Positions 48,187-61,367 of a DNA stretch of 64,000 bases are shown here, piece by piece. The stretch covers positions 248,001-312,000 of the forward strand of contig NW_026527555.1 of NCBI RefSeq assembly GCF_022682495.2. The letters run 5' to 3'. Under the pieces are notes generated by a model. That model did not search any database. It worked only from the letters and a program-made list of their open reading frames with translations, and was not told the DNA's origin. Source of the stretch: Desmodus rotundus. Lineage: Eukaryota; Chordata; Mammalia; Chiroptera; Phyllostomidae. The translations under genes and the position numbers were made by a program. The first letter of the stretch is position 1; every line of letters begins with the position of its first letter.

Positions 48187-49229
48187 CATGTTACAGGTAG
48201 GTTTAGGTCTAGGGCTAGAGTTAGCTGACGGCCGCAGTTAGAAGAAAGTGTGTCATAGAAGATAGTGTATTTCATAGCTGTCATAGTTCTGTGCTTTCAT
48301 GGAGTGTGTTCATGATGAGAAAGTGATTCTGTAGATCCTTGCACTCAAACACAGCAAGGTAAATGAAAACAGAGCAAAATAGCTGATCATAGGTTCTGAA
48401 GAGGGTATGTGATATGGTACAAGGCACTCATTTCCAATTCAACTGATATGAGCACATTGACCTAGTGCCGCGTTTTTGCTGAACGCGACTTAACAGGAAC
48501 ATGTTCGTTCCCGAGTAACTTGGCAGCTTTCAAACCGTTCACTCCTGTGCTGTGTGAGAGAAAGTGACTCGAGTAGAGTAAGGGGACTGCTAGCTGCGCA
48601 TGCATTTCTACGTTAAAAACACTGTATGGTCAAAGTGAGGCAGTAGGCTGCTGCTTCTCTTCTTCCCGGGGCTACGCTTTTCTGATGGAAAAAGTACCTA
48701 GGAGAAAACTCTACTGGGGACGCTCATTCCCCTGCAAGGACCACAAAGTGCTATGCTAACATTCCCTCCTTTGCGGACGGGAAATCATTTCCGTAGCTCT
48801 TGGGCTATGACAGGACCCAGAGATCCTATATTGCAGCAAGGTACTTGGGCAGGATGCTGACAAGGGTACGTACCATGTGAGACACCACTGCTTTCATGTC
48901 CTACTGCAATGAGAACATTGATAACACGTCAAATAGTGTGGATGGCTTTTGTTGAGAACACTTTTCGCACGACTTGATGTAATCCCTGAATGATGCAGGG
49001 GAGCGCAAACTCCTCACTGCTGTATTCTCAGAGTGGAATGAATGCCCCGGTAGGCCCATGAGGTACTTTTCGCTTCTTCCTCCTTGAACGCTTCACGAAC
49101 GGGTGGAGTCCGAGGGACGTAGTATTGTCTCCATGGTTTCTTAGGCTACAGCCTTCTTCTCCCATCACATCTCCTACTGAGATGGGAACATTGAGAAGAC
49201 GCTGAACCCGGAGACGGCTTTGGGAAAAA

Positions 49230-49246
49230 ACCGGCTTCCTACGAAA
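49230..49246 (-). other. CENP-B-box-like site, broken (monomer 25)
   Basis: CCGG core. Monomers 23, 24 and 25 form the longest run of broken sites. Confidence 0.68.
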
Positions 49247-50069
49247 TAGGTGGATTCCCGAGTGATTTTGAGGAGCAAACAAATCTTCACGAATGTAGTA
49301 TCATCCACCGGGAGCCCCACAGGCTACTCTGAGATCCACATTCCCTTAGATCTTCAGAGACTTGGAGTCCAAGTCACGTAGCACGGCCTAGCGGCCTTCC
49401 AACGTCCGGATACGCTTTCCCCGCAGCACGCACAATTTGGCGAAAACAGTGGTAGCCAAGCTTACTCTAGTTCAGAGTTGGCATAGTCCTGTGCTTCCGT
49501 TCACTCCTTTGTTTTGGGGAACGCGATTCCGGAACTCTCTGGCTCGCAAAGTTACCGCCAAGGTGATCATACAGAAAACCCATTGAAATGACGTTCTAAC
49601 TCGGCCGGTTCTATCGGCACCCCCTACATTTCGCACTCTACTGAAACGAGTCCATTGACCTAGTGTTACCCGCTGGAGATGAAATGTGCTAATAAGGCAC
49701 TGGTATGAAACTTCCTGATTCCCTATTTGTTTGGAAGCTGTGCATGAATTCCTTGCTGTTCTCGTAGAAGGAAATTCCGTCGAAAAGAGTCAGTGGACTG
49801 TGAGCTTCATGTGCATATCTAGGTTGGACCAACAGTTTTGTCCACAGGACATAGTAGTCAGTAGCTGCAGGAAATCTTCGGACTCTGCTATTTTGCTGGA
49901 ATAAAGAGAGCGGCGAAAAGCCCACACTCGCAGCTCATTGTCCTGCAAAGTTCAGATGCTGCTATGCTCCTGTTCGTTCACTACCCATGGAAAATGATTT
50001 CAGTAGCATTTTGGTTAGGACACAACGCAAAGCTCTGATATATCAGACACCTTCCGTTTAAAGATAGTG

Positions 50070-50185
50070 TTAGGGTTAGGGCTAGCATTAGGAATGTGGT
50101 AAGGATTAGCTTTATTATTAGGGTTAGGGTTAGGGTTAAGGATCGGGTTAGGGTTAGGGATAGTGTTAGGGTTAGGGTTTGGGTT
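50070..50185 (+). repeat. Interstitial telomeric block, monomer 25 (alpha)
   Basis: 116 bp, with GGAATGTGG in place of GGATTGTGG. Confidence 0.96.
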
Positions 50186-51228
50186 CATGTTACAGGTAGG
50201 TTTAGGTCTAAGGCTAAAGCTAGCTGAAGGCCGCAGTTAGAAGAAAGTGTGTCATAGAAGATAGTGTATTTCATAGCTGTCATAGTTCTGTGCTTTCATG
50301 GAGTGCGTTCATAATGAGAACGTGATTCTGTAGATCCTTGCACTCAAACACAGCAAGGAAAATGAAAACAGAGCAAAATAGCTGATCATAGGTTCTGAAG
50401 AGGGTATGTGATATGGTACAAGGCACTCATTTCCAATTCAACTGATATGAGCACATTGATCTAGTGCCGCGTTTTTGCTGAACGCCACTTAACAGGAACA
50501 TGTTCGTTCCCGAGTAACTTGGCAGCTTTCAAACCGTTCACTCCTGTGCTGTGTGAGAGAAAGTGACTCGAGTAGAGTAAGGGGACTGCTAGCTGCGCAT
50601 GCATTGCTACGTTAAAAACACTGTATGGTCAAAGTGAGGCAGTAGGCTGCTGCTTCTCTTCTTCCCGGGGCTACGCTTTTCTGATGGAAAAAGTACCTAG
50701 GAGAAAACTCTACTGGGGACTCTCATTCCGCTGCAAGGACCACAAAGTGCTATGCTAGCATTCCCTCCTTTGCGGACGGGAAATAATTTCCGTAGCTCTT
50801 GGGCTATGACAGGAGCCATAGATCCTATATTGCAGCAAGGTACTTGGGCAGGATGCTGACAAGCGTACGTACTATGTGAGACACCACTGCTTTCATCTTC
50901 TACTGCAATGAGAACATTGATAACACGTCAAATAGTGTGGATGGCTTTTGTTGAGAACACTTTTCGCACGACTTGATGTAATCCCTGAATGATGCAGGGG
51001 AGCGCAAACTCCTCACTGCTGTATTCTCAGAGTGGAATGAATGCCCCGGTAGGCCCATGAGGTACTTTTCGCTTCTTCCTCCTTGAACGCTTCACGAACG
51101 GGTGGAGTCCGAGGGACGTAGTATTGTCTCCATGGTTTCTTAGGCTACAGCCTTCTTCTCCCATCACATCTCCTACTGAGATGGGAACATTGAGAAGACG
51201 CTGAACCCGGAGACGGCTTTGGGAAAAA

Positions 51229-51245
51229 CCCCGCTTCCTACGAAA
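51229..51245 (-). other. CENP-B-box-like site, intact with edge variant (monomer 26)
   Basis: CGGG core followed by G instead of T at position 17, which is non-essential. Confidence 0.7.
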
Positions 51246-52067
51246 CAGGTGGATTCCCGAGTGATTTTGAGGAGCAAACAAATCTTCACGAATGTAGTAT
51301 CTTCCACCGGGAGCCCCACAGGCTACTCTGAGATCCACATTCCCTTAGATCTTCAGAGACTTGGAGTCCAAGTCACGTAGCACGGCCTAGCGGCCTTCCA
51401 ACGTCCGGATACGCTTTCCCCGCAGCACGCACAATTTGGCGAAAACAGTGGTAGCCAAGCTTACTCTGGTTCATAGTTGGCATAGTCCTGTACTTCCGTT
51501 CACTCCTTTGTTTTGGGGAACGCGATTCCGCAACTCTCTGGCTCGCAAAGTTACCGCCAAGGTGATCATACAGAAAACCCATTGAAATGACGTTCTAACT
51601 CGGCCGGTTCTATCGGCACCCCCTACATTTCGCACTCTACTGAAACGAGTCCATTGACCTAGTGTTACCCGCTGGAGATGAAATGTGCTAATGAGGCACT
51701 TGTATGAAACATCCTGATTCCCTAGTTGTTTGGAAGCTGTGCATGAATTCCTTGCTGTTCTCGCAGAAGGAAATTCCGTCGAAAAGAGTCAGTGGACTGT
51801 GAGCTTCATGTGCATATCTAGGTTGGACCAACAGTTTTGTCCACAGGACATAGTAGTCAGTAGCTGCAGGAAATCTTCGGACTCTGCTATTTTGCTGGAA
51901 TAAAGAGAGCGGCGAAAAGCCCACACTCGCAGCTCATTGTCCTGCAAAGTTCAGATGCTGCTATGCTCCTGTTCGTTCACTACCCATGGAAATGATTTCT
52001 GTAGCATTTTGGTTGGGACACAACGCAAAGCTCTGATATATCAGACACCTTCCGTTTAAAGATAGGG

Positions 52068-52183
52068 TTAGGGTTAGGGCTAGCATTAGGATTGTGGTAA
52101 GGATTAGCTTTATTATTAGGGTTAGGGTTAGGGTTAAGGATAGGGTTAGGGTTAGGGTTAGGGTTAGTGTTAGGGTTTGGGTT
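52068..52183 (+). repeat. Interstitial telomeric block, monomer 26 (beta)
   Basis: 116 bp. Confidence 0.96.
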
Positions 52184-53226
52184 CATGTTACAGGTAGGTT
52201 TAGGTCTAGGGCTAGAGCTAGCTGACGGCCGCAGTTAGAAGAAAGTGTGTCATAGAAGATAGTGTATTTCATAGCTGTCATAGTTCTGTGCTTTCATGGA
52301 GTGCGTTCATGATGAGAAAGTGATTCTGTAGATCCTTGCACTCAAACACAGCAAGGTAAATGAAAACAGAGCAAAATAGCTGATCATAGGTTCTGAAGAG
52401 GGTATGTGATATGGTACAAGGCACTCATTTCCAATTCAACTGATATGAGCACATTGATCTAGTGCCGCGTTTTTGCTGAACGCCACTTAACAGGAACATG
52501 TTCGTTCCCGAGTAACTTGGCAGCTTTCAAACCGTTCACTCCTGTGCTGTGTGAGAGAAAGTGACTCGAGTAGAGTAAGGGGACTGCTAGCTGCGCATGC
52601 ATTGCTACGTTAAAAACACTGTATGGTCAAAGTGAGGCAGTAGGCTGCTGCTTCTCTTCTTCCCGGGGCTTCTTTTTTCTGATGGAAAAAGTACCTAGGA
52701 GAAAACTCTACTGGGGACGCTCATTCCCCTGCAAGGACCACAAAGTGCTATGCTAACATTCCCTCCTTTGCGGACGGGAAATCATTTCCGTAGTTCTTGG
52801 GCTATGACAGGAGCCATAGATCCTATATTGCAGCAAGGTACTTGGGCAGGATGCTGACAAGCGTACGTACTATGTGAGACACCACTGCTTTCATCTCCTA
52901 CTGCAATGAGAACATTGATAACACGTCAAATAGTGTGGATGGCTTTTGTTGAGAACACTTTTCGCACGACTTGATGTAATCCCTGAATGATGCAGGGGAG
53001 CGCAAACTCCTCACTGCTGTATTCTCAGAGTGGAATGAATGCCCTGGTAGGCCCATGAGGTACTTTTCGCTTCTTCCTCCTTGAACGCTTCACGAACGGG
53101 TGGAGTCCGAGGGACGTAGTATTGTCTCCATGGTTTCTTAGGCTACAGCCTTCTTCTCCCATCACATCTCCTACTGAGATGGGAACATTGAGAAGACGCT
53201 GAACCCGGAGACGGCTTTGGGAAAAA

Positions 53227-53243
53227 ACCGGCTTCCTACGAAA
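53227..53243 (-). other. CENP-B-box-like site, broken (monomer 27)
   Basis: CCGG core. Confidence 0.68.
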
Positions 53244-54065
53244 TAGGTGGATTCCCGAGTGATTTTGAGGAGCAAACAAATCTTCACGAATGTAGTATCA
53301 TCCACCGGGAGCCCCACAGGCTACTCTGAGATCCACATTCCCTTAGATCTTCAGAGACTTGGAGTCCAAGTCACGTAGCACGGCCTAGCGGCCTTCCAAC
53401 GTCCGGACACGCTTTCCCCGCAGCACGCACAATTTGGCGAAAACAGTGGTAGCCAAGCTTACTCTAGTTCAGAGTTGGCATAGTCCTGTGCTTCCGTTCA
53501 CTCCTTTGTTTTGGGGAACGCGATTCCGAAACTCTCTGGCTCGCAAAGTTACCGCCAAGGTGATCATACAGAAAACCCATTGAAATGACGTTCTAACTCG
53601 GCCGGTTCTATCGGCACCCCCTACATTTCGCACTCTACTGAAACGAGTCCATTGACCTAGTGTTACCCGCTGGAGATGAAATGTGCTAATAAGGCACTTG
53701 TATGAAACATCCTGATTCCCTAGTTGTTTGGAAGCTGTGCATGAATTCCTTGCTGTTCTCGCAGAAGGAAATTCCGTCGAAAAGAGTCAGTGGACTGTGA
53801 GCTTCATGTGCATATCTAGGTTGGACCAACAGTTTTGTCCACAGGACATAGTAGTCAGTAGCTGCAGGAAATCTTCGGACTCTGCTATTTTGCTGGAATA
53901 AAGAGAGCGGCGAAAAGCCCACACTCGCAGCTCATTGTCCTGCAAAGTTCAGATGCTGCTATGCTCCTGTTCGTTCACTACCCATGGAAATGATTTCAGT
54001 AGCATTTTGGTTAGGACACAACGCAAAGCTCTGATATATCAGACACCTTCCGTTTAAAGATAGGG

Positions 54066-54217
54066 TTAGGGTTAGGGCTAGCATTAGGATTGTGGTAAGG
54101 ATTAGCTTTATTATTAGGGTTAGGGTTAGGGTTAAGGATAGGGTTAGGGTTAGGGATAAGGTTAGGGTTAGCGATAGGGTTAGGGTTAGGGTTAGGGTTA
54201 GGGTTAGGGTTTGGGTT
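54066..54217 (+). repeat. Interstitial telomeric block, monomer 27 (gamma)
   Basis: 152 bp. Confidence 0.96.
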
Positions 54218-55260
54218 CATGTTACAGGTAGGTTTAGGTCTAGGGCTAGAGCTAGCTGACGGCCGCAGTTAGAAGAAAGTGTGTCATAGAAGATAGTGTA
54301 TTTCATAGCTGTCATAGTTCTGTGCTTTCATGGAGTGCGTTCATGATGAGAAAGTGATTCTGTAGATCCTTGCACTCAAACACAGCAAGGTAAATGAAAA
54401 CAGAGCAAAATAGCTGATCATAGGTTCTGAAGAGGGTATGTGATATGGTACAAGGCACTCATTTCCATTTCAACTGATATGAGCACATTGACCTAGTGCC
54501 GCGTTTTTGCTGAACGCGACTTAACAGGAACATGTTCGTTCCCGAGTAACTTGGCAGCTTTCAAACCGTTCACTCCTGTCCTGTGTGAGAGAAAGTGACT
54601 CGAGTAGAGTAAGGGGACTGCTAGCTGCGCATGCATTGCTACGTTAAAAACACTGTATGGTCAAAGTGAGGCAGTAGGCTGCTGCTTCTCTTCTTCCCGG
54701 GGCTACGCTTTTCTGATGGAAAAAGTACCTCGGAGATAACTCTACTGGGGACGCTCATTCCCCTGCAAGGACCACAAAGTGCTATGCTAACATTCCCTCC
54801 TTTGCGGACGGGAAATCATTTCCGTAGCTCTTGGGCTATGACAGGAGCCAGAGATCCTATATTGCAGCAAGGTACTTGGGCAGGATGCTGACAAGCGTAC
54901 GTACTATGTGAGACACCACTGCTTTCATGTCCTACTGCAATGAGAACATTGATAACACGTCAAATAGTGTGGATGGCTTTTGTTGAGAACACTTTTCGCA
55001 CGACTTGATGTAATCCCTGAATGATGCAGGGGAGCACAAACTCCTCACTGCTGTATTCTCAGAGTGGAATGAATGCCCTGGTAGGCCCATGAGGTACTTT
55101 TCGCTTCTTCCTCCTTGAACGCTTCACGAATGGGTGGAGTCCGAGGGACGTAGTATTGTCTCCATGGTTTCTTAGGCTACAGCCTTCTTCTCCCATCACA
55201 TCTCCTACTGAGATGGGAACATTGAGAAGACGCTGAACCCGGAGACGGCTTTGGGAAAAA

Positions 55261-55277
55261 ACCCGCTTCCTACGAAA
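55261..55277 (-). other. CENP-B-box-like site, intact (monomer 28)
   Basis: CGGG core. The site is unchanged although the rest of this unit is the most diverged. Confidence 0.7.
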
Positions 55278-56099
55278 TAGGTGGATTCCCGAGTGATTTT
55301 GAGGAGCAAACAAATCTTCACGAATGTAGTATCATCCACCGGGAGCCCCACAGGCTACTCTGAGATCCACATTCCCTTAGATCTTCAGAGACTTGGAGTC
55401 CAAGTCACGTAGCACGGCCTAGCGGCCTTCCAACGTCCGGATACGCTTTCCCCGCAGCACGCACAATTTGGCGAAAACAGTGGTAGCCAAGCTTACTCTA
55501 GTTCAGAGTTGGCATAGTCCTGTGCTTCCGTTCACTCCTTTGTTTTGGGGAACGCGATTCCGGAACTCTCTGGCTCGCAAAGTTACCGCCAAGGTGATCA
55601 TACAGAAAACCCATTGAAATGACGTTCTAACTCGGCCGGTTCTATCGGCACCCCCTACATTTCGCACTCTACTGAAACGAGTCCATTGACCTAGTGTTAC
55701 CTGCTGGAGATGAAATGTGCTAATGAGGCACTTGTATGAAACATCCTATTTCCCTAGTTGTTTGGAAGCTGTGCATGAATTCCTTGCTGTTCTCGCAGAA
55801 GGAAATTCCGTCGAAAAGAGTCAGTGGACTGTGAGCTTCATGTGCATATCTAGGTTGGACCAACAGTTTTGTCCACAGGACATAGTAGTCAGTAGCTGCA
55901 GGAAATCTTCGGACTCTGCTATTTTGCTGGAATAAAGAGAGCGGCGAAAAGCCCACACTCGCAGCTCATTGTCCTGCAAAGTTCAGATGCTGCTATGGTC
56001 CTGTTCGTTCACTACCCATGGAAATGATTTCAGTAGCATTTTGGTTAGGACACAACGCAAAGCTCTGATATATCAGACACCTTCCGTTTAAAGATAGGG

Positions 56100-56245
56100 T
56101 TAGGGTTAGGGCTAGCATTAGGATTGTGGTAAGGATTAGCTTTATTATTAGGGTTAGGGTTAGGGTTAAGGATAGGGTTAGGGTTAGGGATAAGGTTAGG
56201 GTTAGCGATAGGGTTAGGGTTAGGGTTATGGTTAGGGTTTGGGTT
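56100..56245 (+). repeat. Interstitial telomeric block, monomer 28 (gamma-prime)
   Basis: 146 bp. One hexamer reads TTATGG (T at 56229), breaking the distal run. Confidence 0.96.
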
Positions 56246-57288
56246 CATGTTACAGGTAGGTTTAGGTCTAGGGCTAGAGCTAGCTGACGGCCGCAGTTAG
56301 AAGAAAGTGTGTCATAGAAGATAGTGTATTTCATAGCTGTCATAGTTCTGTGCTTTCATGGAGTGCGTTCATGATGAGAAAGTGATTCTGTAGATCCTTG
56401 CACTCAAACACAGCAAGGTAAATGAAAACAGAGCAAAATAGCTGATCATAGGTTCTGAAGAGGGTATGTGATATGGTACAAGGCACTCATTTCCAATTCA
56501 ACTGATATGAGCACATTGATCTAGTGCCGCGTTTTTGCTGAACGCCACTTAACAGGAACATGTTCGTTCCCGAGTAACTTGGCAGCTTTCAAACCGTTCA
56601 CTCCTGTGCTGTGTGAGAGAAAGTGACTCGAGTAGAGTAAGGGGACTGCTAGCTGCGCATGCATTGCTACGTTAAAAACACTGTATGGTCAAAGTGAGGC
56701 AGTAGGCTGCTGCTTCTCTTCTTCCCGGGGCTACGCTTTTCTGATGGAAAAAGTACCTAGGAGAAAACTCTACTGGGGACGCTCATTCCCCTGCAAAGAC
56801 CACAAAGTGCTATGCTAACATTCCCTCCTTTGCGGACGGGAAATCATTTCCGTAGCTCTTGGGCTATGACAGGAGCCAGAGATCCTATATTGCAGCAAGG
56901 TACTTGGGCAGGATGCTGACAAGGGTACGTACTATGTGAGACACCACTGCTTTCATCTCCTACTGCAATGAGAACATTGATAACACGTCAAATAGTGTGG
57001 ATGGCTTTTGTTGAGAACACTTTTCGCACGACTTGATGTAATCCCTGAATGATGCAGGGGAGCGCAAACTCCTCACTGCTGTATTCTCAGAGTGGAATGA
57101 ATGCCCCGGTAGGCCCATGAGGTACTTTTCGCTTCTTCCTCCTTGAACGCTTCACGAACGGGTGGAGTCCGAGGGACGTAGTATTGTCTCCATGGTTTCT
57201 TAGGCTACAGCCTTCTTCTCCCATCACATCTCCTACTGAGATGGGAACATTGAGAAGACGCTGAACCCGGAGACGGCTTTGTGAAAAA

Positions 57289-57305
57289 ACCCGCTTCCTA
57301 CGAAA
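57289..57305 (-). other. CENP-B-box-like site, intact (monomer 29)
   Basis: CGGG core. Confidence 0.7.
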
Positions 57306-58127
57306 TAGGTGGATTCCCGAGTGATTTTGAGGAGCAAACAAATCTTCACGAATGTAGTATCATCCACCGGGAGCCCCACAGGCTACTCTGAGATCCACAT
57401 TCCCTTAGATCTTCAGAGACTTGGAGTCCAAGTCACGTAGCACGGCCTAGCGGCCTTCCAACGTCCGGATACGCTTTCCCCGCAGCACGCACAATTTGGC
57501 GAAAACAGTGGTAGCCAAGCTTACTCTAGTTCAGAGTTGGCATAGTCCTGTGCTTCCGTTCACTCCATTGTTTTGGGGAACGCGATTCCGGAACTCTCTG
57601 GCTCGCAAAGTTACCGCCAAGGTGATCATACAGAAAACCCATTGAAATGACGTTCTAACTCGGCCGGTTCTATCGGCAGCCCCTACATTTCGCACTCTAC
57701 TGAAACGAGTCCATTGACCTAGTGTTACCTGCTGGAGATGAAATGTGCTAATGAGGCACTTGTATGAAACTTCCTGATTCCCTAGTTGTTTGGAAGCTGT
57801 GCATGAATTCCTTGCTGTTCTCGCAGAAGGAAATTCCGTCGAAAAGAGTCAGTGGACTGTGAGCTTCATGTGCATATCTAGGTTGGACCAACAGTTTTGT
57901 CCACAGGACATAGTAGTCAGTAGCTGCAGGAAATCTTCGGACTCTGCTATTTTGCTGGAATAAAGAGAGCGGCGAAAAGCCCACACTCGCAGCTCATTGT
58001 CCTGCAAAGTTCAGATGCTGCTATGCTCCTGTTCGTTCACTACCCATGGAAATGATTTCTGTAGCATTTTGGTTGGGACACAACGCAAAGCTCTGATATA
58101 TCAGACACCTTCCGTTTAAAGATAGGG

Positions 58128-58272
58128 TTAGGGTTAGGGCTAGCATTAGGATTGTGGTAAGGATTAGCTTTATTATTAGGGTTAGGGTTTGGGTTAAGGA
58201 TAGGTTAGGGTTAGGGATAAGGTTAGGGTTAGCGATAGGGTTAGGGTTAGGGTTAGGGTTAGGGTTTGGGTT
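58128..58272 (+). repeat. Interstitial telomeric block, monomer 29 (delta)
   Basis: 145 bp. Confidence 0.96.
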
Positions 58273-59315
58273 CATGTTACAGGTAGGTTTAGGTCTAGGG
58301 CTAGAGCTAGCTGACGGCCGCAGTTAGAAGAAAGTGTGTCATAGAAGATAGTGTATTTCATAGCTGTCATAGTTCTGTGCTTTCATGGAGTGCGTTCATG
58401 ATGAGAAAGTGATTCTGTAGATCCTTGCACTCAAACACAGCAAGGTAAATGAAAACAGAGCAAAATAGCTGATCATAGGTTCTGAAGAGGGTATGTGATA
58501 TGGTACAAGGCACTCATTTCCAATTCAACTGATATGAGCACATTGATCTAGTGCCGCGTTTTTGCTGAACGCCACTTAACAGGAACATGTTCGTTCCCGA
58601 GTAACTTGGCAGCTTTCAAACCGTTCACTCCTGTGCTGTGTGAGAGAAAGTGACTCGAGTAGAGTAAGGGGACTGCTAGCTGCGCATGCATTGCTACGTT
58701 AAAAACACTGTATGGTCAAAGTGAGGCAGTAGGCTGCTGCTTCTCTTCTTCCCGGGGCTTCTTTTTTCTGATGGAAAAAGTACCTAGGAGAAAACTCTAC
58801 TGGGGACGCTCATTCCCCTGCAAGGACCACAAAGTGCTATGCTAACATTCCCTCCTTTGCGGACGGGAAATCATTTCCGTAGTTCTTGGGCTATGACAGG
58901 AGCCATAGATCCTATATTGCAGCAAGGTACTTGGGCAGGATGCTGACAAGCGTACGTACTATGTGAGACACCACTGCTTTCATCTCCTACTGCAATGAGA
59001 ACATTGATAACACGTCAAATAGTGTGGATGGCTTTTGTTGAGAACACTTTTCGCACGACTTGATGTAATCCCTGAATGATGCAGGGGAGCGCAAACTCCT
59101 CACTGCTGTATTCTCAGAGTGGAATGAATGCCCCGGTAGGCCCATGAGGTACTTTTCGCTTCTTCCTCCTTGAACGCTTCACGAACGGGTGGAGTCCGAG
59201 GGACGTAGTATTGTCTCCATGGTTTCTTAGGCTACAGCCTTCTTCTCCCATCACATCTCCTACTGAGATGGGAACATTGAGAAGACGCTGAACCCGGAGA
59301 CGGCTTTGGGAAAAA

Positions 59316-59332
59316 ACCGGCTTCCTACGAAA
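59316..59332 (-). other. CENP-B-box-like site, broken (monomer 30)
   Basis: CCGG core. Confidence 0.68.
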
Positions 59333-60155
59333 TAGGTGGATTCCCGAGTGATTTTGAGGAGCAAACAAATCTTCACGAATGTAGTATCATCCACCGGGAG
59401 CCCCACAGGCTACTCTGAGATCCACATTCCCTTAGATCTTCAGAGACTTGGAGTCCAAGTCACGTAGCACGGCCTAGCGGCCTTCCAACGTCCGGACACG
59501 CTTTCCCCGCAGCACGCACAATTTGGCGAAAACAGTGGTAGCCAAGCTTGCTCTAGTTCAGAGTTGGCATAGTCCTGTGCTTCCGTTCACTCCTTTGTTT
59601 TGGGGAACGCGATTCCGGAACTCTCTGGCTCGCAAAGTTACCGCCAAGGTGATCATACAGAAAACCCATTGAAATGACGTTCTAACTCGGCCGGTTCTAT
59701 CGGCACCCCCTACATTTCGCACTCTACTGAAACGAGTCCATTGACCTAGTGTTACCTGCTGGAGATGAAATGTGCTAATAAGGCACTTGTATGAAACATC
59801 CTGATTCCCTAGTTGTTTGGAAGCTGTGCATGAATTCCTTGCTGTTCTCGCAGAAGGAAATTCCGTCGAAAAGAGTCAGTGGACTGTGAGCTTACATGTG
59901 CATATCTAGGTTGGACCAACAGTTTTGTCCACAGGACATAGTAGTCAGTAGCTGCAGGAAATCTTCGGACTCTGCTATTTTGCTGGAATAAAGAGAGCGG
60001 CGAAAAGCCCACACTCGCAGCTCATTGTCCTGCAAAGTTCAGATGCTGCTATGCTCCTGTTCGTTCACTACCCATGGAAATGATTTCAGTAGCATTTTGG
60101 TTAGGACACAACGCAAAGCTCTGATATATCAGACACCTTCCGTTTAAAGATAGGG

Positions 60156-60307
60156 TTAGGGTTAGGGCTAGCATTAGGATTGTGGTAAGGATTAGCTTTA
60201 TTATTAGGGTTAGGGTTAGGGTTAAGGATAGGGTTAGGGTTAGGGATAAGGTTAGGGTTAGCGATAGGGTTAGGGTTAGGGTTAGGGTTAGGGTTAGGGT
60301 TTGGGTT
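60156..60307 (+). repeat. Interstitial telomeric block, monomer 30 (gamma)
   Basis: 152 bp, followed by GAGTTAGCTG as in monomer 24. Confidence 0.96.
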
Positions 60308-61350
60308 CATGTTACAGGTAGGTTTAGGTCTAGGGCTAGAGTTAGCTGACGGCCGCAGTTAGAAGAAAGTGTGTCATAGAAGATAGTGTATTTCATAGCT
60401 GTCATAGTTCTGTGCTTTCATGGAGTGTGTTCATGATGAGAAAGTGATTCTGTAGATCCTTGCACTCAAACACAGCAAGGTAAATGAAAACAGAGCAAAA
60501 TAGCTGATCATAGGTTCTGAAGAGGGTATGTGATATGGTACAAGGCACTCATTTCCAATTCAACTGATATGAGCACATTGACCTAGTGCCGCGTTTTTGC
60601 TGAACGCGACTTAACAGGAACATGTTCGTTCCCGAGTAACTTGGCAGCTTTCAAACCGTTCACTCCTGTGCTGTGTGAGAGAAAGTGACTCGAGTAGAGT
60701 AAGGGGACTGCTAGCTGCGCATGCATTTCTACGTTAAAAACACTGTATGGTCAAAGTGAGGCAGTAGGCTGCTGCTTCTCTTCTTCCCGGGGCTACGCTT
60801 TTCTGATGGAAAAAGTACCTAGGAGAAAACTCTACTGGGGACGCTCATTCCCCTGCAAGGACCACAAAGTGCTATGCTAACATTCCCTCCTTTGCGGACG
60901 GGAAATCATTTCCGTAGCTCTTGGGCTATGACAGGACCCAGAGATCCTATATTGCAGCAAGGTACTTGGGCAGGATGCTGACAAGGGTACGTACCATGTG
61001 AGACACCACTGCTTTCATGTCCTACTGCAATGAGAACATTGATAACACGTCAAATAGTGTGGATGGCTTTTGTTGAGAACACTTTTCGCACGACTTGATG
61101 TAATCCCTGAATGATGCAGGGGAGCGCAAACTCCTCACTGCTGTATTCTCAGAGTGGAATGAATGCCCCGGTAGGCCCATGAGGTACTTTTCGCTTCTTC
61201 CTCCTTGAACGCTTCACGAACGGGTGGAGTCCGAGGGACGTAGTATTGTCTCCATGGTTTCTTAGGCTACAGCCTTCTTCTCCCATCACATCTCCTACTG
61301 AGATGGGAACATTGAGAAGACGCTGAACCCGGAGACGGCTTTGGGAAAAA

Positions 61351-61367
61351 ACCGGCTTCCTACGAAA
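61351..61367 (-). other. CENP-B-box-like site, broken (monomer 31)
   Basis: CCGG core. Confidence 0.68.

Larger units (their letters stand above)
46364..48398 (+). repeat. Monomer 24, gamma
   Basis: 2,035 bp. It has GGCTTCGC, TCATGTCC and a broken box, so it differs from trimer gammas. It shares the rare GAGTTAGCTG after the telomeric block with monomer 30, 12,121 bp away. Confidence 0.96.
48399..50397 (+). repeat. Monomer 25, alpha
   Basis: 1,999 bp. Alpha markers are present but with GTAGCCAAG, and GGAATGTGG inside the telomeric block; both are shared with monomer 31. The box is broken. Confidence 0.96.
50398..52395 (+). repeat. Monomer 26, beta
   Basis: 1,998 bp. It carries ATTCCGCAAC and the box-edge variant AAACCCCGC, the latter shared only with monomer 32. 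The nine essential box positions are intact. Confidence 0.96.
52396..54429 (+). repeat. Monomer 27, gamma without the A insertion
   Basis: 2,034 bp. It has the full 152-bp gamma block but GAGCTTCATG, one base shorter than gamma, plus a private ATTCCGAAAC. The box is broken. Confidence 0.96.
54430..56457 (+). repeat. Monomer 28, divergent gamma-prime
   Basis: 2,028 bp. This unit has the most private substitutions noticed: T at 54468, C at 54580, C at 54731, T at 54737, A at 55036, T at 55131, AT at 55748-55749 and T at 56229 (interrupting the telomeric run). It has a GACCTAG/GCGACTT left end without alpha's CATTTCTACG. The box is intact. Confidence 0.96.
56458..58484 (+). repeat. Monomer 29, delta
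   Basis: 2,027 bp. It has the delta block with ACCTGCTGG and AATGAGGCACTTG, and private CAAAGACC, ACTCCATTG and GGCAGCCCC. GTGAAAAAACCC is next to an intact box, as in monomer 4. Confidence 0.96.
58485..60519 (+). repeat. Monomer 30, gamma
   Basis: 2,035 bp. The left half (GGCTTCTTTTTTC, TCATCTCC) differs from monomer 24, while the right end (GAGTTAGCTG) matches it, so it may be mosaic. A private AAGCTTGCTC lies near 59548. The box is broken. Confidence 0.96.

Noticed and set aside
55717..55935. A plus-strand 72-codon frame in monomer 28
   Set aside because: It is open only because of private substitutions at 55748-55749, starts at GTG, and has no counterpart in the other 31 units.
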